Shown one piece after another: positions 9,271 through 17,087 of a stretch of DNA of 64,000 nt. The stretch covers positions 2,561,501 through 2,625,500 of the forward strand of contig NZ_CP009438.1 in the NCBI RefSeq assembly GCF_000761215.1. The letters run 5' to 3'. This stretch comes from Streptomyces glaucescens (GTDB lineage Bacteria > Actinomycetota > Actinomycetes > Streptomycetales > Streptomycetaceae). Positions within the stretch are counted from its first letter, which is position 1; the number at the start of each line of letters is the position of its first letter. A program made the translations under genes and the position numbers. Under the pieces are notes generated by a model. The model did no database searches and was not told the origin of the DNA. It worked only from the letters and a program-made list of their open reading frames with translations.

Positions 9271-9603
9271 ATGGACGGTCTGGTGCAGTACAAGACCGAG
9301 GAGGGCGCGCTGGTCGTCGTGGAGGGCGTCGAGGACGCCACCGGCGCCCGGCTCGTCGCCCGCGGCGACGGACCCGCACAGGCGACGCGCACCTTCGAGG
9401 GGGCGCTCGACGGGGTGCGCGCGGCGGCGGAGTCCGCGCTGCGGGTGTTCCGCGACGGCACCCTGCGACCGGACTCGGTGGAGCTGGAGTTCGGCATCAA
9501 GATGACGGCGGAGGCCGGGGCGGTGATCGCCAAGGGGGCCGCGGAGGGCCACATCCTCGTCCGGCTGAGCTGGCAGCCGGAGCAGCCCGCCGGATCCGCA
9601 TGA
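9271..9603 (+). CDS. Trypsin-co-occurring domain (Trypco1-like) small protein
   Basis: The protein has 110 residues from ATG 9271. It opens with a beta-rich half (LVQYKTEEGALVVVEGVED), a helical segment (FEGALDGVRAAAESALRVF), then strands containing DSVELEFGIKMTAEAGAVIAKGAAEGHILVRLSW. The pattern ELEFGIKMTAEAGAVIAK is typical of the CU044_2847/Trypco1 family, found next to trypsin-like proteases in predicted conflict systems. There is no signal peptide. Its TGA (9601-9603) overlaps the ATG of the trypsin gene (ATGA), indicating translational coupling and probable partnership. Its biochemical role is unknown; an adaptor or substrate-like role for the protease is inference. Confidence 0.78.
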   Translation: MDGLVQYKTEEGALVVVEGVEDATGARLVARGDGPAQATRTFEGALDGVRAAAESALRVFRDGTLRPDSVELEFGIKMTAEAGAVIAKGAAEGHILVRLSWQPEQPAGSA

Positions 9604-11282
9604 GCACCTCCGCGTGGCACACCCGGATCGTGTGCGGCGGCGAGGTCGGCGCGGGCTTCCTGGTCTCCGCGCGCCGGGTGCTGACCTGCGCCCACGTGGT
9701 GCGGTCCAGTGACACGGCGGAGATCACCGTCGCCTTCCCGGGCCGCCGGGACCTGGGCGCCGTCCCCGCCTCCGTGGCCGTGCACGGCGGCTGGCGGGGC
9801 GGCGCCGCCGACCCCGGCGACCTGGCCGTGCTGGAGCTGGCGCGGGAGGTGGACGTCACCCCGGCCGCCTTCGCCCCGCCCGGCGCCGAGCACGGCGGTG
9901 CGGAGCTGGTGGCGTACGGCTTCCCGCGGGGGTACGACGAGGGCATGCTCGCCTCCTACCGGGCGCTGCCCGGGCCGCTGATCTCCGGCGAATGGGTGCA
10001 GCTCGAGGCGCGCACCGCGCACGGTCAGCCGCTGGCCGCCGGGTTCAGCGGGGCCGCGGTGACCCTGGCCGACGGCACGGTCGTCGGGATGGTCTCGGCG
10101 ATCGCCGGCGACCGCACGGTGCGGGTGGGCCGGATGCTGCCCACCGAGGTGATGGCCCGCTACTGGGGCGAGCTGGGCGAGCTGGTCCCCACGCCCGGCC
10201 ACCGCCCGGAAGTCCGCCGGCGGCTGTACGGGCTGCTCCGGCGGGCCGCGCGGACCGGTCTCGTCTGCGACCCGGACCGGCTGTACGTCGACGCGGTGGG
10301 CGCGTTCGGGCCGCCGCTGCCCGAGGGCGGCTTCGACTCCCTCACCCGGGCGGCGGCGTACGTCCAGTGGGAGGTGCCGGACGCGGGGGCGGTGGGCCGG
10401 TTCGCGGACCGGCTGGCGGAGCTGCTGACCGCGGGGCCCGCGCGGCCGGACCCGGCGGACGGCTCCGGGACGACCGCCTGGGCGCCGATCGTCGTGGAGA
10501 TCGAGCACAGCGGCGCGGGCACCGACCAGGTCACCGTCGAGGTCTTTGCCTACCGCGACGGGCAGCGCCGCCCGGTCGGGGCGCGCCGGCTGCCGCGCAC
10601 CGCGGTACGCGCCTTCGTGCAGGAGCGGATCGACGAGGCGTTCGCCCAACTCGCGCCGGACGCGGAGGAACTCATCACCTTCGTGCTGCCCCGGGAGTGG
10701 CTGAACGAGCCGGTCGCCCGCTGGGAGTGCAGCCCCGACGACGCCACCCCGCTGGGCTGCGCCTACCCGCTCGTCGTCGCCGACCGCGCCCGGCACCGCA
10801 GCGGCCGGCTCCGTCACCAGCTCACCAAGAAGTGGCAGAAACTGGACGTCGGCGGCGGGAGCGCCCTGCACCGGATCGGCTGCGGCGCCCCGGAGCGGCC
10901 GCCGAGCCTGCGCAAGCGGCTGCGCGACCACGACGCCGGCCTCGCCGCCTACGCCGCCCCGCCCACCGCCGTGCGCCCCCACTTCGAGGCGGGTCTCAAC
11001 GTGCCCGTCCCGGTGTTGCTGTGGCCGCGCACCGGCTGCCCCGGCACCGGCCACGACGGGCCCTGCGCGGGCGAGGCCTTCCTCGACGAGCTCGCCGAGT
11101 CCGTCACCGGCGTCCCGCCCGCCGAACTCCCCCGGCACGTGCGCATTTTGCGCGAGACCGCGGAGGCCGCGGACGAACCGGACCGGCACTGGGCCCGTGA
11201 CGTCCAGCTGCTGTGGGACGACCCGCGCCGCTTCCCCGAACCGGCCGCCTCCCGCCACTCACCCGTCACCCCCGTCGCCTGA
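9600..11282 (+). CDS. Trypsin-like protease fused to a VMAP-type C-terminal domain
   Basis: The protein has 560 residues from ATG 9600. Residues 1-190 form an intracellular trypsin/HtrA-like domain with an intact triad: His32 in LTCAHVV, Asp74 in PGDLAVLEL and Ser150 in AGFSGAAV. There is no signal peptide. Residues about 195-270 are helical and may be an effector-associated or VMAP middle region. Residues about 285-555 have the pattern of the vWA-MoxR-associated protein C-terminal domain (APIVVEIEHSG, FVLPREWLNEPVARWE, PLVVADRARHRS, PVPVLLWPRTGC). In the known framework VMAP proteins are the third component of vWA-MoxR systems and carry fused effectors, here a protease. It overlaps the upstream gene by 4 bases, and MoxR follows after 25 bases. 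Confidence 0.82.
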   Translation: MSTSAWHTRIVCGGEVGAGFLVSARRVLTCAHVVRSSDTAEITVAFPGRRDLGAVPASVAVHGGWRGGAADPGDLAVLELAREVDVTPAAFAPPGAEHGGAELVAYGFPRGYDEGMLASYRALPGPLISGEWVQLEARTAHGQPLAAGFSGAAVTLADGTVVGMVSAIAGDRTVRVGRMLPTEVMARYWGELGELVPTPGHRPEVRRRLYGLLRRAARTGLVCDPDRLYVDAVGAFGPPLPEGGFDSLTRAAAYVQWEVPDAGAVGRFADRLAELLTAGPARPDPADGSGTTAWAPIVVEIEHSGAGTDQVTVEVFAYRDGQRRPVGARRLPRTAVRAFVQERIDEAFAQLAPDAEELITFVLPREWLNEPVARWECSPDDATPLGCAYPLVVADRARHRSGRLRHQLTKKWQKLDVGGGSALHRIGCGAPERPPSLRKRLRDHDAGLAAYAAPPTAVRPHFEAGLNVPVPVLLWPRTGCPGTGHDGPCAGEAFLDELAESVTGVPPAELPRHVRILRETAEAADEPDRHWARDVQLLWDDPRRFPEPAASRHSPVTPVA

Positions 11283-11307
11283 CCCCCGCTCACGAAGAAG
11301 GACCCTC

Positions 11308-12318
11308 ATGCCCCTGTGGCCCGTCTACACCGGCAGCAACGAGCCGCACGACGGCATCCGCCGGCTGCCCCCGCCGCCGCCCTGGCGGGCCTTCGACGGC
11401 GGTCCCGTGCTCGACCCGCCCGCCGACGCCGACGACGCCTCGGCCGGCTCCCCCGACCGCACCCACCGCGCGGAGACCTACCAGGCCACCCCCGAGACCG
11501 TGCAACTGGTCAACGCCGCCCTCTATCTGCGCCGTCCGCTCCTGGTCACCGGCCCGCCCGGCACCGGCAAGTCCTCGCTGGCGTACGCGGTGGCGCGTGA
11601 GCTGCGGCTCGGGCCGGTGCTGCGCTGGAACATCACCAGCCGCAGCACCCTGCACGACGGCCTCTACCAGTACGACCCGCTCTCCCGGCTCTACGCCGCC
11701 CGGCAGGCCCCGGAGGGCGGCCCGGGCGAGGCGGGCATCGAGAACCATCTGCGGCTGGGTCCCCTCGGCACCGCCCTGCTCCCCCACGCCCGCCCCCGCG
11801 CCCTGCTCATCGACGAGATCGACAAGAGCGACCTCGACCTGCCCAACGACCTGCTGAACGTGCTGGAGGAGGGGCAGTACGAGATCCCCGAGCTGGTGCG
11901 CGCCGCCCGCCACACCCCCGTCGCGGAGGTCCTGGCGGACGGCACCGACGCCCGTGTCCCCGTCGCCCGCGGCCGGGTCCGCTGCCGGGCCTTCCCGTTC
12001 GTCGTCCTCACCAGCAACGGCGAACGCGAGTTCCCGCCCGCGTTCCTGCGCCGCTGCGTCACCCTGCGGCTGCGGCAGCCCGACGACCGGCACCTCGCCG
12101 ACATCGTCCGCGCCCACCTCGGCGAACCCGACGCCCACGCCCGGCGGCTGATCGAGCGGTTCCTGTCCCGGGTCGGCGGCGGCGACCTGGCCACCGACCA
12201 GCTCCTGAACGCCATCTACCTGGCCCGCGCCTCCGACCTGGGCGCCGACTCCCTGGACGAGCTGGCCGAGCAGCTCATGCCGTACCTGGGGCGGACCCCG
12301 CAGCCCGATGCGTTCTGA
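11308..12318 (+). CDS. MoxR-type AAA+ ATPase of the conflict system
   Basis: The protein has 336 residues from ATG 11308 with AAGGA 5 bases upstream. About 75 leading residues are low-complexity and acidic. The AAA+ core follows: Walker A GPPGTGKSSLAYA (about residue 89), the ITSRSTLHDGLYQYD segment, Walker B ALLIDEIDKSDLDLPN, sensor 1 FVVLTSNGEREFPPAF and the arginine finger FLRRCVTLRL. All ATPase motifs are intact. MoxR ATPases act as chaperone-like or conformational switches for vWA-domain partners. Its last 11 bases overlap the start of the 1,547-residue vWA-containing gene, which supports a physical partnership. Confidence 0.9.
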   Translation: MPLWPVYTGSNEPHDGIRRLPPPPPWRAFDGGPVLDPPADADDASAGSPDRTHRAETYQATPETVQLVNAALYLRRPLLVTGPPGTGKSSLAYAVARELRLGPVLRWNITSRSTLHDGLYQYDPLSRLYAARQAPEGGPGEAGIENHLRLGPLGTALLPHARPRALLIDEIDKSDLDLPNDLLNVLEEGQYEIPELVRAARHTPVAEVLADGTDARVPVARGRVRCRAFPFVVLTSNGEREFPPAFLRRCVTLRLRQPDDRHLADIVRAHLGEPDAHARRLIERFLSRVGGGDLATDQLLNAIYLARASDLGADSLDELAEQLMPYLGRTPQPDAF

Positions 12319-15300
12319 GGACCCGCTCGTCCGCCTCGCCGATCTGCTCGCCGAGGCGGCCTCCGGCGACCGCCCCACCCCGCGCGAACTCGCCGAACTG
12401 CTGTGGCTGGCGGGGCGGATGGAACCACCGGCGGCCGCCCCGCCGCACCCCCCGCGCCCGGCCGCCGGACCCGGCGGGTCCGCGGAGCCGCCCCCGCCCC
12501 GGGACACCCCCGCCCCGGCCCCCGCCCCGGCCCCCGCCCCGGACCCGGCCCGCGGGGAACGGCAGCCCGGACCACCGCCGCGGGCACCGCTGCACCTGCC
12601 CTCACCCGCCCCCGCCCCCCGCACGGGCCCGCGGTACGCCTCCCTGCTGGCCCCCGCGCCCCCGATGCTGCGCCACCCGCTCGGCCTGCAGCGCGCCCTG
12701 CGGCCCCTCAAGCGCCGTGCCGACGCGCCCCTCGGCCGGGAACTGGACGAGCGGGCCACCGCCGACCGCATCGCCCGCCTCGGAGCGGACCCCGACGGGT
12801 GGCTGCCGGTGATGCGCCCGGCCCGGGAACGCTGGCTGTCCCTGCGGCTCGTCCACGACACCGGTCCCACCATGCCCGTCTGGCAGCCGCTGGTCCGCGA
12901 ACTGCACACCGCGTTCGCCCAGTCCGGAGTCTTCCGCACGGTCACCCTGCACCGCGCCGCACCCGACGGCACGGTGCACGGCCACGGCGCGCACGCCCCC
13001 GCCGACGGCCGCACCGTCCTCCTCCTGCTCAGCGACTGCATGGGCCCGCAGTGGCGCGAAGGCCCGGCCGCCGGCCTGTGGTACGCCACCCTGCGCCGCT
13101 GGGCCCACCGCATGCCGGTCGCCGTCGTCCAGCCGCTGCCGGAACGCCTCTGGCGCGACACCGCCCTGCCCACCGTCCCCGGACGCCTCGCGGCCCCGCA
13201 CCCGGCGGCCCCCTGCGCCGCGCTCACCTTCACGCCGTACGACCCCCCGGAGGGGGCCGCCGCCCCCGACGACGCCCTGCCCCTGCCCGTGCTGGAACCC
13301 GAACCGGAGTGGCTGGCGAACTGGGCGGCACTGCTGACCAGCCCCGGCGGCACCGGCCGGCCGGCCGCGGTGGCGCGCCTGGGCGGCGCGCCCCCGCGCC
13401 TCGACGACCGGGCGGACCTCACCCGCCTCACCCCCGAGGAACTCGTCCTCCGCTTCCGCGCCACCGCCTCCCCCGAAGCCTTCCGCCTGGCCGGCCACCT
13501 CGCCGTCGGCCGCCCCGACCTGCCCGTGATGCGGCTCGTCCAAGCGGCCCTGGAACCGGACCCGCGCCCCCAGCACCTCGCCGAGGTCGTCCTCAGCGGC
13601 ATGCTCACCACCGTCCCCGGCCCGCCCGGTTCCTACGCCTTCCGCCCCGGTGTCCGCGACCTCCTCCTGCGCGGCCTGCCCCGGACCGCCCGCGGCCGCA
13701 CCACGGACCTCCTGGAGCGCGTCGGCGGCCTGATCGACACCCGCGCGGGCCGGGCCCCGGGCGAGTTCGTGGCGTCGACCCCCGCGGAGGGCGGCACGCA
13801 TGCCGCGGTGGAGGACGAGGCGTTCGCCTCCGTCGACGAGCGGAGCGTGCGCCGGCTCGCGGGGACCGGGGTCTCCGTCCCGCGGACCCTGGCCGGGCGC
13901 TACCGGCCGCTGCGCCCCCTCAACCAGGCCGGCACGGTCTGGCTGGCACGCGCCGGGACCGGCACGGTGGTGCTGCGACTGCACACCCGGATGAACACGT
14001 TCCGCCGGACGGCGTTCCTGCGCGACGCCGAACTGCTGCGGGACGTCCGGCACGAGAACGTGACGGCCGTCCACGAGTACGGCGTGGCGGACGGCGTCCC
14101 CTACGTCGTCATGGAGCACCTGGACGGCATCCCGCTCAACAGCCTGGCCGCCCCGAACGGGTACCGGCTCCCGGCGCCGCTCTTCGCCGGCGTCGCCGCG
14201 CAGCTCTCCCGCGGCCTCGAAGCCGTGCACCAGGCGGGCGTCACCCACGGCCGCCTCGGCATGTCCCGGGTGATGCTGCTGCCCGACGGGACGGTCAAGC
14301 TCAGCCTGTTCGAGCCGGGACGCACGGCCGGCGAGCAGGGGCGCTCGGAGGACCTGCGCGCACTGAGCGAACTGCTCCTCCAGCTCGCCTCGGGCACGTC
14401 CCGGCTGGTGCCACCGGTCGACCCCGGCCTGCTCACGCACCTGCCGCCGAGCGTGCGGCAGCCGTACGCGCACGCCTTCGACCGGCTCATGTACGGCAGG
14501 AACCTGCTGGCCGATCCGGAGCTGTCGAGGACGGCGCGCCAGGCGTACCACCCCCGCTCGTACGAGGTTTTGGGTCCGCTGCGCCTGCGGGCACCCCACG
14601 ACGACCACGCACTCCCGGACCGGATGAAGGCCCTGCTCGCCATGCTGCTGCTCAAGCACGGCCGCGTGGTCACCCGCGACGAGCTGCGCGCGGGCCTGTG
14701 GAACCCCGGCGACGAGCCGCGGGACGCCCCGGCCGCCATCGCCCGGACCGCCTCCCGGCTGCGCACGCTCCTCGGCCCCGGCGCCGCCCTGGCGACCCTC
14801 CCCGACGGCTACGCCCTGCACACCGGCGCCGACTTCGTCGACCTGGTCGAGTGCGAGCGCCTGGTGGCGCGGGCCGGTGGCCGCGAACCGCGGGAGGCCC
14901 GCGGCCTCTACGACCGCGCCCTCGCCCTGTGGCACCCCTCCGGCCCCCTCCCCGACGTCCCCGGCCCCGCCGCCCACACCGCCCGCACCCGCCTGCTCCG
15001 GCTGCGCCTCACCCTGCACCGCACCCGCGCCGAACTGGACCTGGACCTCGACGAGGTGGCCCGCGCCGCGGCCGACCTCGCGGAGCTGGTGCGGGCGCAC
15101 CCGTCCCGGGAGGACTTCCGCCGCCTCTACCTGATCGCGCTGCGCCGCCAGGGCCGGCTGGCGGAGGCGCTGGAGGTGTTCGAGGAGTACGAGCTCTCCG
15201 GCGGCACCGGCCCCGAACTGCTGGCCCTGGGCCGGGAGCTGCGCGAGGAGTTCGGCGGCCCCCCGGACGACCCCGGGGCGCCGCCCGGCGAGGGACCCTT

Positions 15301-16951
15301 CACCGAGTCGGACGGCCTGCCGGCCGGCTCGTTCCCGACGGAGGAGGAATTGCCGTCGCTGCTGGCGCAGGACGAGGAGCCGGAGGAGCGGCGCCCGCTG
15401 CCGCGGGACGAGGTGCCGGAGAGCCTGTTCACGGAGGAGCCGGCCGGTCCCGACCGGGCCCGGCTCGTCTTCCGGTTCGCGGACGGCCCGCGGGACGCGG
15501 ACACCCACGCGCTGCTGGGCCGGGCGGTCACACGGCTGGTCGCGGCGAGCGGCGTCGACGCGGCGCAGTTCCCGCTGGAGGCGCGCGACGACGGCTTCTC
15601 GCTGCCGGTCCGGCCGGGCGGCTCCGGACGGCGCCTGCTGCGGACCCTCACCCTCGGGTTCCGGGACCTCCTCGCGGAACTGGACGGCGTCCGGCTGTAC
15701 GTGGGGCACGGGGCCGGCCCGGACGGCTCGGCGCGGGCCTGGCGCAGCCTCGCCGCACCCGAGGTGCACGGCGTCCTCGTCGTCGGGCCGGGCATGGGCG
15801 AGGCCGAGGGCATCATGCGGTACGAGCGTCCCGAACGGCTCGCCCCGCCGCCCCCGGTGCGCGGTCCCTACCCCCTGCCCCCCGATCTGCCCCCGCCCGC
15901 CGGGATCACCCGGACCGTCGTCCGCGACCGCCGCGGCACCGAGTACTACGAGGTGGACCTGCGGGAGAGCCGGACGAGCCTGCTGGCGCGGGGCCCGCAG
16001 GCGGACGGGCGCCCCGTGTTCACCGCGCGCGGCGAGGCGCGCTGGCAGGTCACCGACGCGAGGACGGCGGCGGCGGGCAGCGCGTCCGGGGACGTGGCGG
16101 AGCTGATCCGCCGCCACCTGACGGACCGGCTGCGCCGGCTGACCGAGCTGTATCCCCCCACGCGGGTCGCCGAGGCCCGGGAGGACCTCTACCGGGGCCT
16201 GGCCCGGCTCGCCGTCCCCGGCTTCGACATCCGCTGGGACGTGCACCTGAGCGCCGCCCCGCCCCGCCCCGCCTCCTTCCTGCGCCGCTCGCGGACCCCC
16301 GCGGCCCGGGCCCTGCGGCAGGCGGACGCCGTGCTCCTCGGGTTCGACGGCACCCTGACCCGGCTGTGGACGAAGGCCGGCCAGGCCGCGGCCGTCCGGG
16401 AGCTGACCCGGGTCCTGGCCGAACTGCGCGACCCGGAGGACGCGCTCGCCGGCAAGCCCCTGCTGCCGGCCAACGGCCCGGTCCCCCCGCACAGCGGTGA
16501 CCTCCACCCGGTGGACCTGCTGCGGGCGCTCCAGGAGACCGCGTACGAACCGGTGCTGCGGGACGTCCTGACGAGGGCCGAACGCGAGGCGGTGCGCAGC
16601 GCGCGGGCCCTCTCCCACGCCGACCTGCTCGTCCGCACCCTGGCCGACAAGGGGCTGACGCTGGCGCTCGTCACGGACGCGGCCGAGGCGACCGCGACCG
16701 GATACCTGGAGCTGCGCGGCCTGCTGGACGACTTCGGGGGCGGGGTGCACGGCCGGTCCGCGCGGTTGATGCCCGACCCGGAGACCGTGCAGCGGGCCCT
16801 CGCCCGGATCGGCGTGCCCCCCGCCCGGTGTCTCCTGGCCGGCTCCACCGCCGTCGAGGAACGCGCGGCCGGCGCCGCGGGCGTCGCCTTCCTGCGGGTC
16901 GCCGACGAGACCGGGTTCCGCGATCTGCTGGACGCCGCCCGGGAACGCTGA
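12308..16951 (+). CDS. Giant vWA / pseudokinase / SARP-BTAD / HAD-like conflict-system protein
   Basis: The protein has 1,547 residues and starts inside the moxR stop. In order: a short helical N-terminus; a Pro/Ala linker (about 41-115); a vWA-like domain of the SAV_2336 type (about 170-500) whose MIDAS reads D184-T-G-P-T188; a kinase fold (528-700); a SARP-type winged helix plus BTAD repeats (752-985); an acidic linker; a degenerate nucleotide-cyclase-like region (about 1050-1165, tentative); a beta/helix region possibly SPFH-like (about 1195-1320, tentative); and a HAD-like domain (1340 to the end). The kinase lacks its catalytic residues: the VAIK Lys is R557, HRD is H647-G-R and DFG is L667-F-E. 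The HAD nucleophile position is G1345, and motif IV is G-S-T-A-V-E. It therefore looks like a sensor/scaffold built from inactive enzymes, with MoxR and the protease as active partners. Confidence 0.8.
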   Translation: MRSEDPLVRLADLLAEAASGDRPTPRELAELLWLAGRMEPPAAAPPHPPRPAAGPGGSAEPPPPRDTPAPAPAPAPAPDPARGERQPGPPPRAPLHLPSPAPAPRTGPRYASLLAPAPPMLRHPLGLQRALRPLKRRADAPLGRELDERATADRIARLGADPDGWLPVMRPARERWLSLRLVHDTGPTMPVWQPLVRELHTAFAQSGVFRTVTLHRAAPDGTVHGHGAHAPADGRTVLLLLSDCMGPQWREGPAAGLWYATLRRWAHRMPVAVVQPLPERLWRDTALPTVPGRLAAPHPAAPCAALTFTPYDPPEGAAAPDDALPLPVLEPEPEWLANWAALLTSPGGTGRPAAVARLGGAPPRLDDRADLTRLTPEELVLRFRATASPEAFRLAGHLAVGRPDLPVMRLVQAALEPDPRPQHLAEVVLSGMLTTVPGPPGSYAFRPGVRDLLLRGLPRTARGRTTDLLERVGGLIDTRAGRAPGEFVASTPAEGGTHAAVEDEAFASVDERSVRRLAGTGVSVPRTLAGRYRPLRPLNQAGTVWLARAGTGTVVLRLHTRMNTFRRTAFLRDAELLRDVRHENVTAVHEYGVADGVPYVVMEHLDGIPLNSLAAPNGYRLPAPLFAGVAAQLSRGLEAVHQAGVTHGRLGMSRVMLLPDGTVKLSLFEPGRTAGEQGRSEDLRALSELLLQLASGTSRLVPPVDPGLLTHLPPSVRQPYAHAFDRLMYGRNLLADPELSRTARQAYHPRSYEVLGPLRLRAPHDDHALPDRMKALLAMLLLKHGRVVTRDELRAGLWNPGDEPRDAPAAIARTASRLRTLLGPGAALATLPDGYALHTGADFVDLVECERLVARAGGREPREARGLYDRALALWHPSGPLPDVPGPAAHTARTRLLRLRLTLHRTRAELDLDLDEVARAAADLAELVRAHPSREDFRRLYLIALRRQGRLAEALEVFEEYELSGGTGPELLALGRELREEFGGPPDDPGAPPGEGPFTESDGLPAGSFPTEEELPSLLAQDEEPEERRPLPRDEVPESLFTEEPAGPDRARLVFRFADGPRDADTHALLGRAVTRLVAASGVDAAQFPLEARDDGFSLPVRPGGSGRRLLRTLTLGFRDLLAELDGVRLYVGHGAGPDGSARAWRSLAAPEVHGVLVVGPGMGEAEGIMRYERPERLAPPPPVRGPYPLPPDLPPPAGITRTVVRDRRGTEYYEVDLRESRTSLLARGPQADGRPVFTARGEARWQVTDARTAAAGSASGDVAELIRRHLTDRLRRLTELYPPTRVAEAREDLYRGLARLAVPGFDIRWDVHLSAAPPRPASFLRRSRTPAARALRQADAVLLGFDGTLTRLWTKAGQAAAVRELTRVLAELRDPEDALAGKPLLPANGPVPPHSGDLHPVDLLRALQETAYEPVLRDVLTRAEREAVRSARALSHADLLVRTLADKGLTLALVTDAAEATATGYLELRGLLDDFGGGVHGRSARLMPDPETVQRALARIGVPPARCLLAGSTAVEERAAGAAGVAFLRVADETGFRDLLDAARER

Positions 16952-17087
16952 CCCGCCCGAATCCCCCGTTCAGCCGCTCCCCGCCCGGCCCCCCAGAAAA
17001 GGCGCCCGCGCCCGTGGCCCCCGCACGATGCGATCAGAGGTCCGCCGCCCGGCGGCCCACGGTCTGTGCTCTCGGGAGGACCCTGCC

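Noticed and set aside
12602..16750. A 1,382-residue open frame antisense to the giant conflict-system protein
   Set aside because: Its translation is Gly/Gln/Arg/His-rich without domains, while the opposite strand encodes several recognisable folds.
9600..16951. The locus as a secondary-metabolite cluster regulated by a SARP
   Set aside because: The SARP-type domain is embedded in a vWA/pseudokinase protein, and no biosynthetic genes accompany it.
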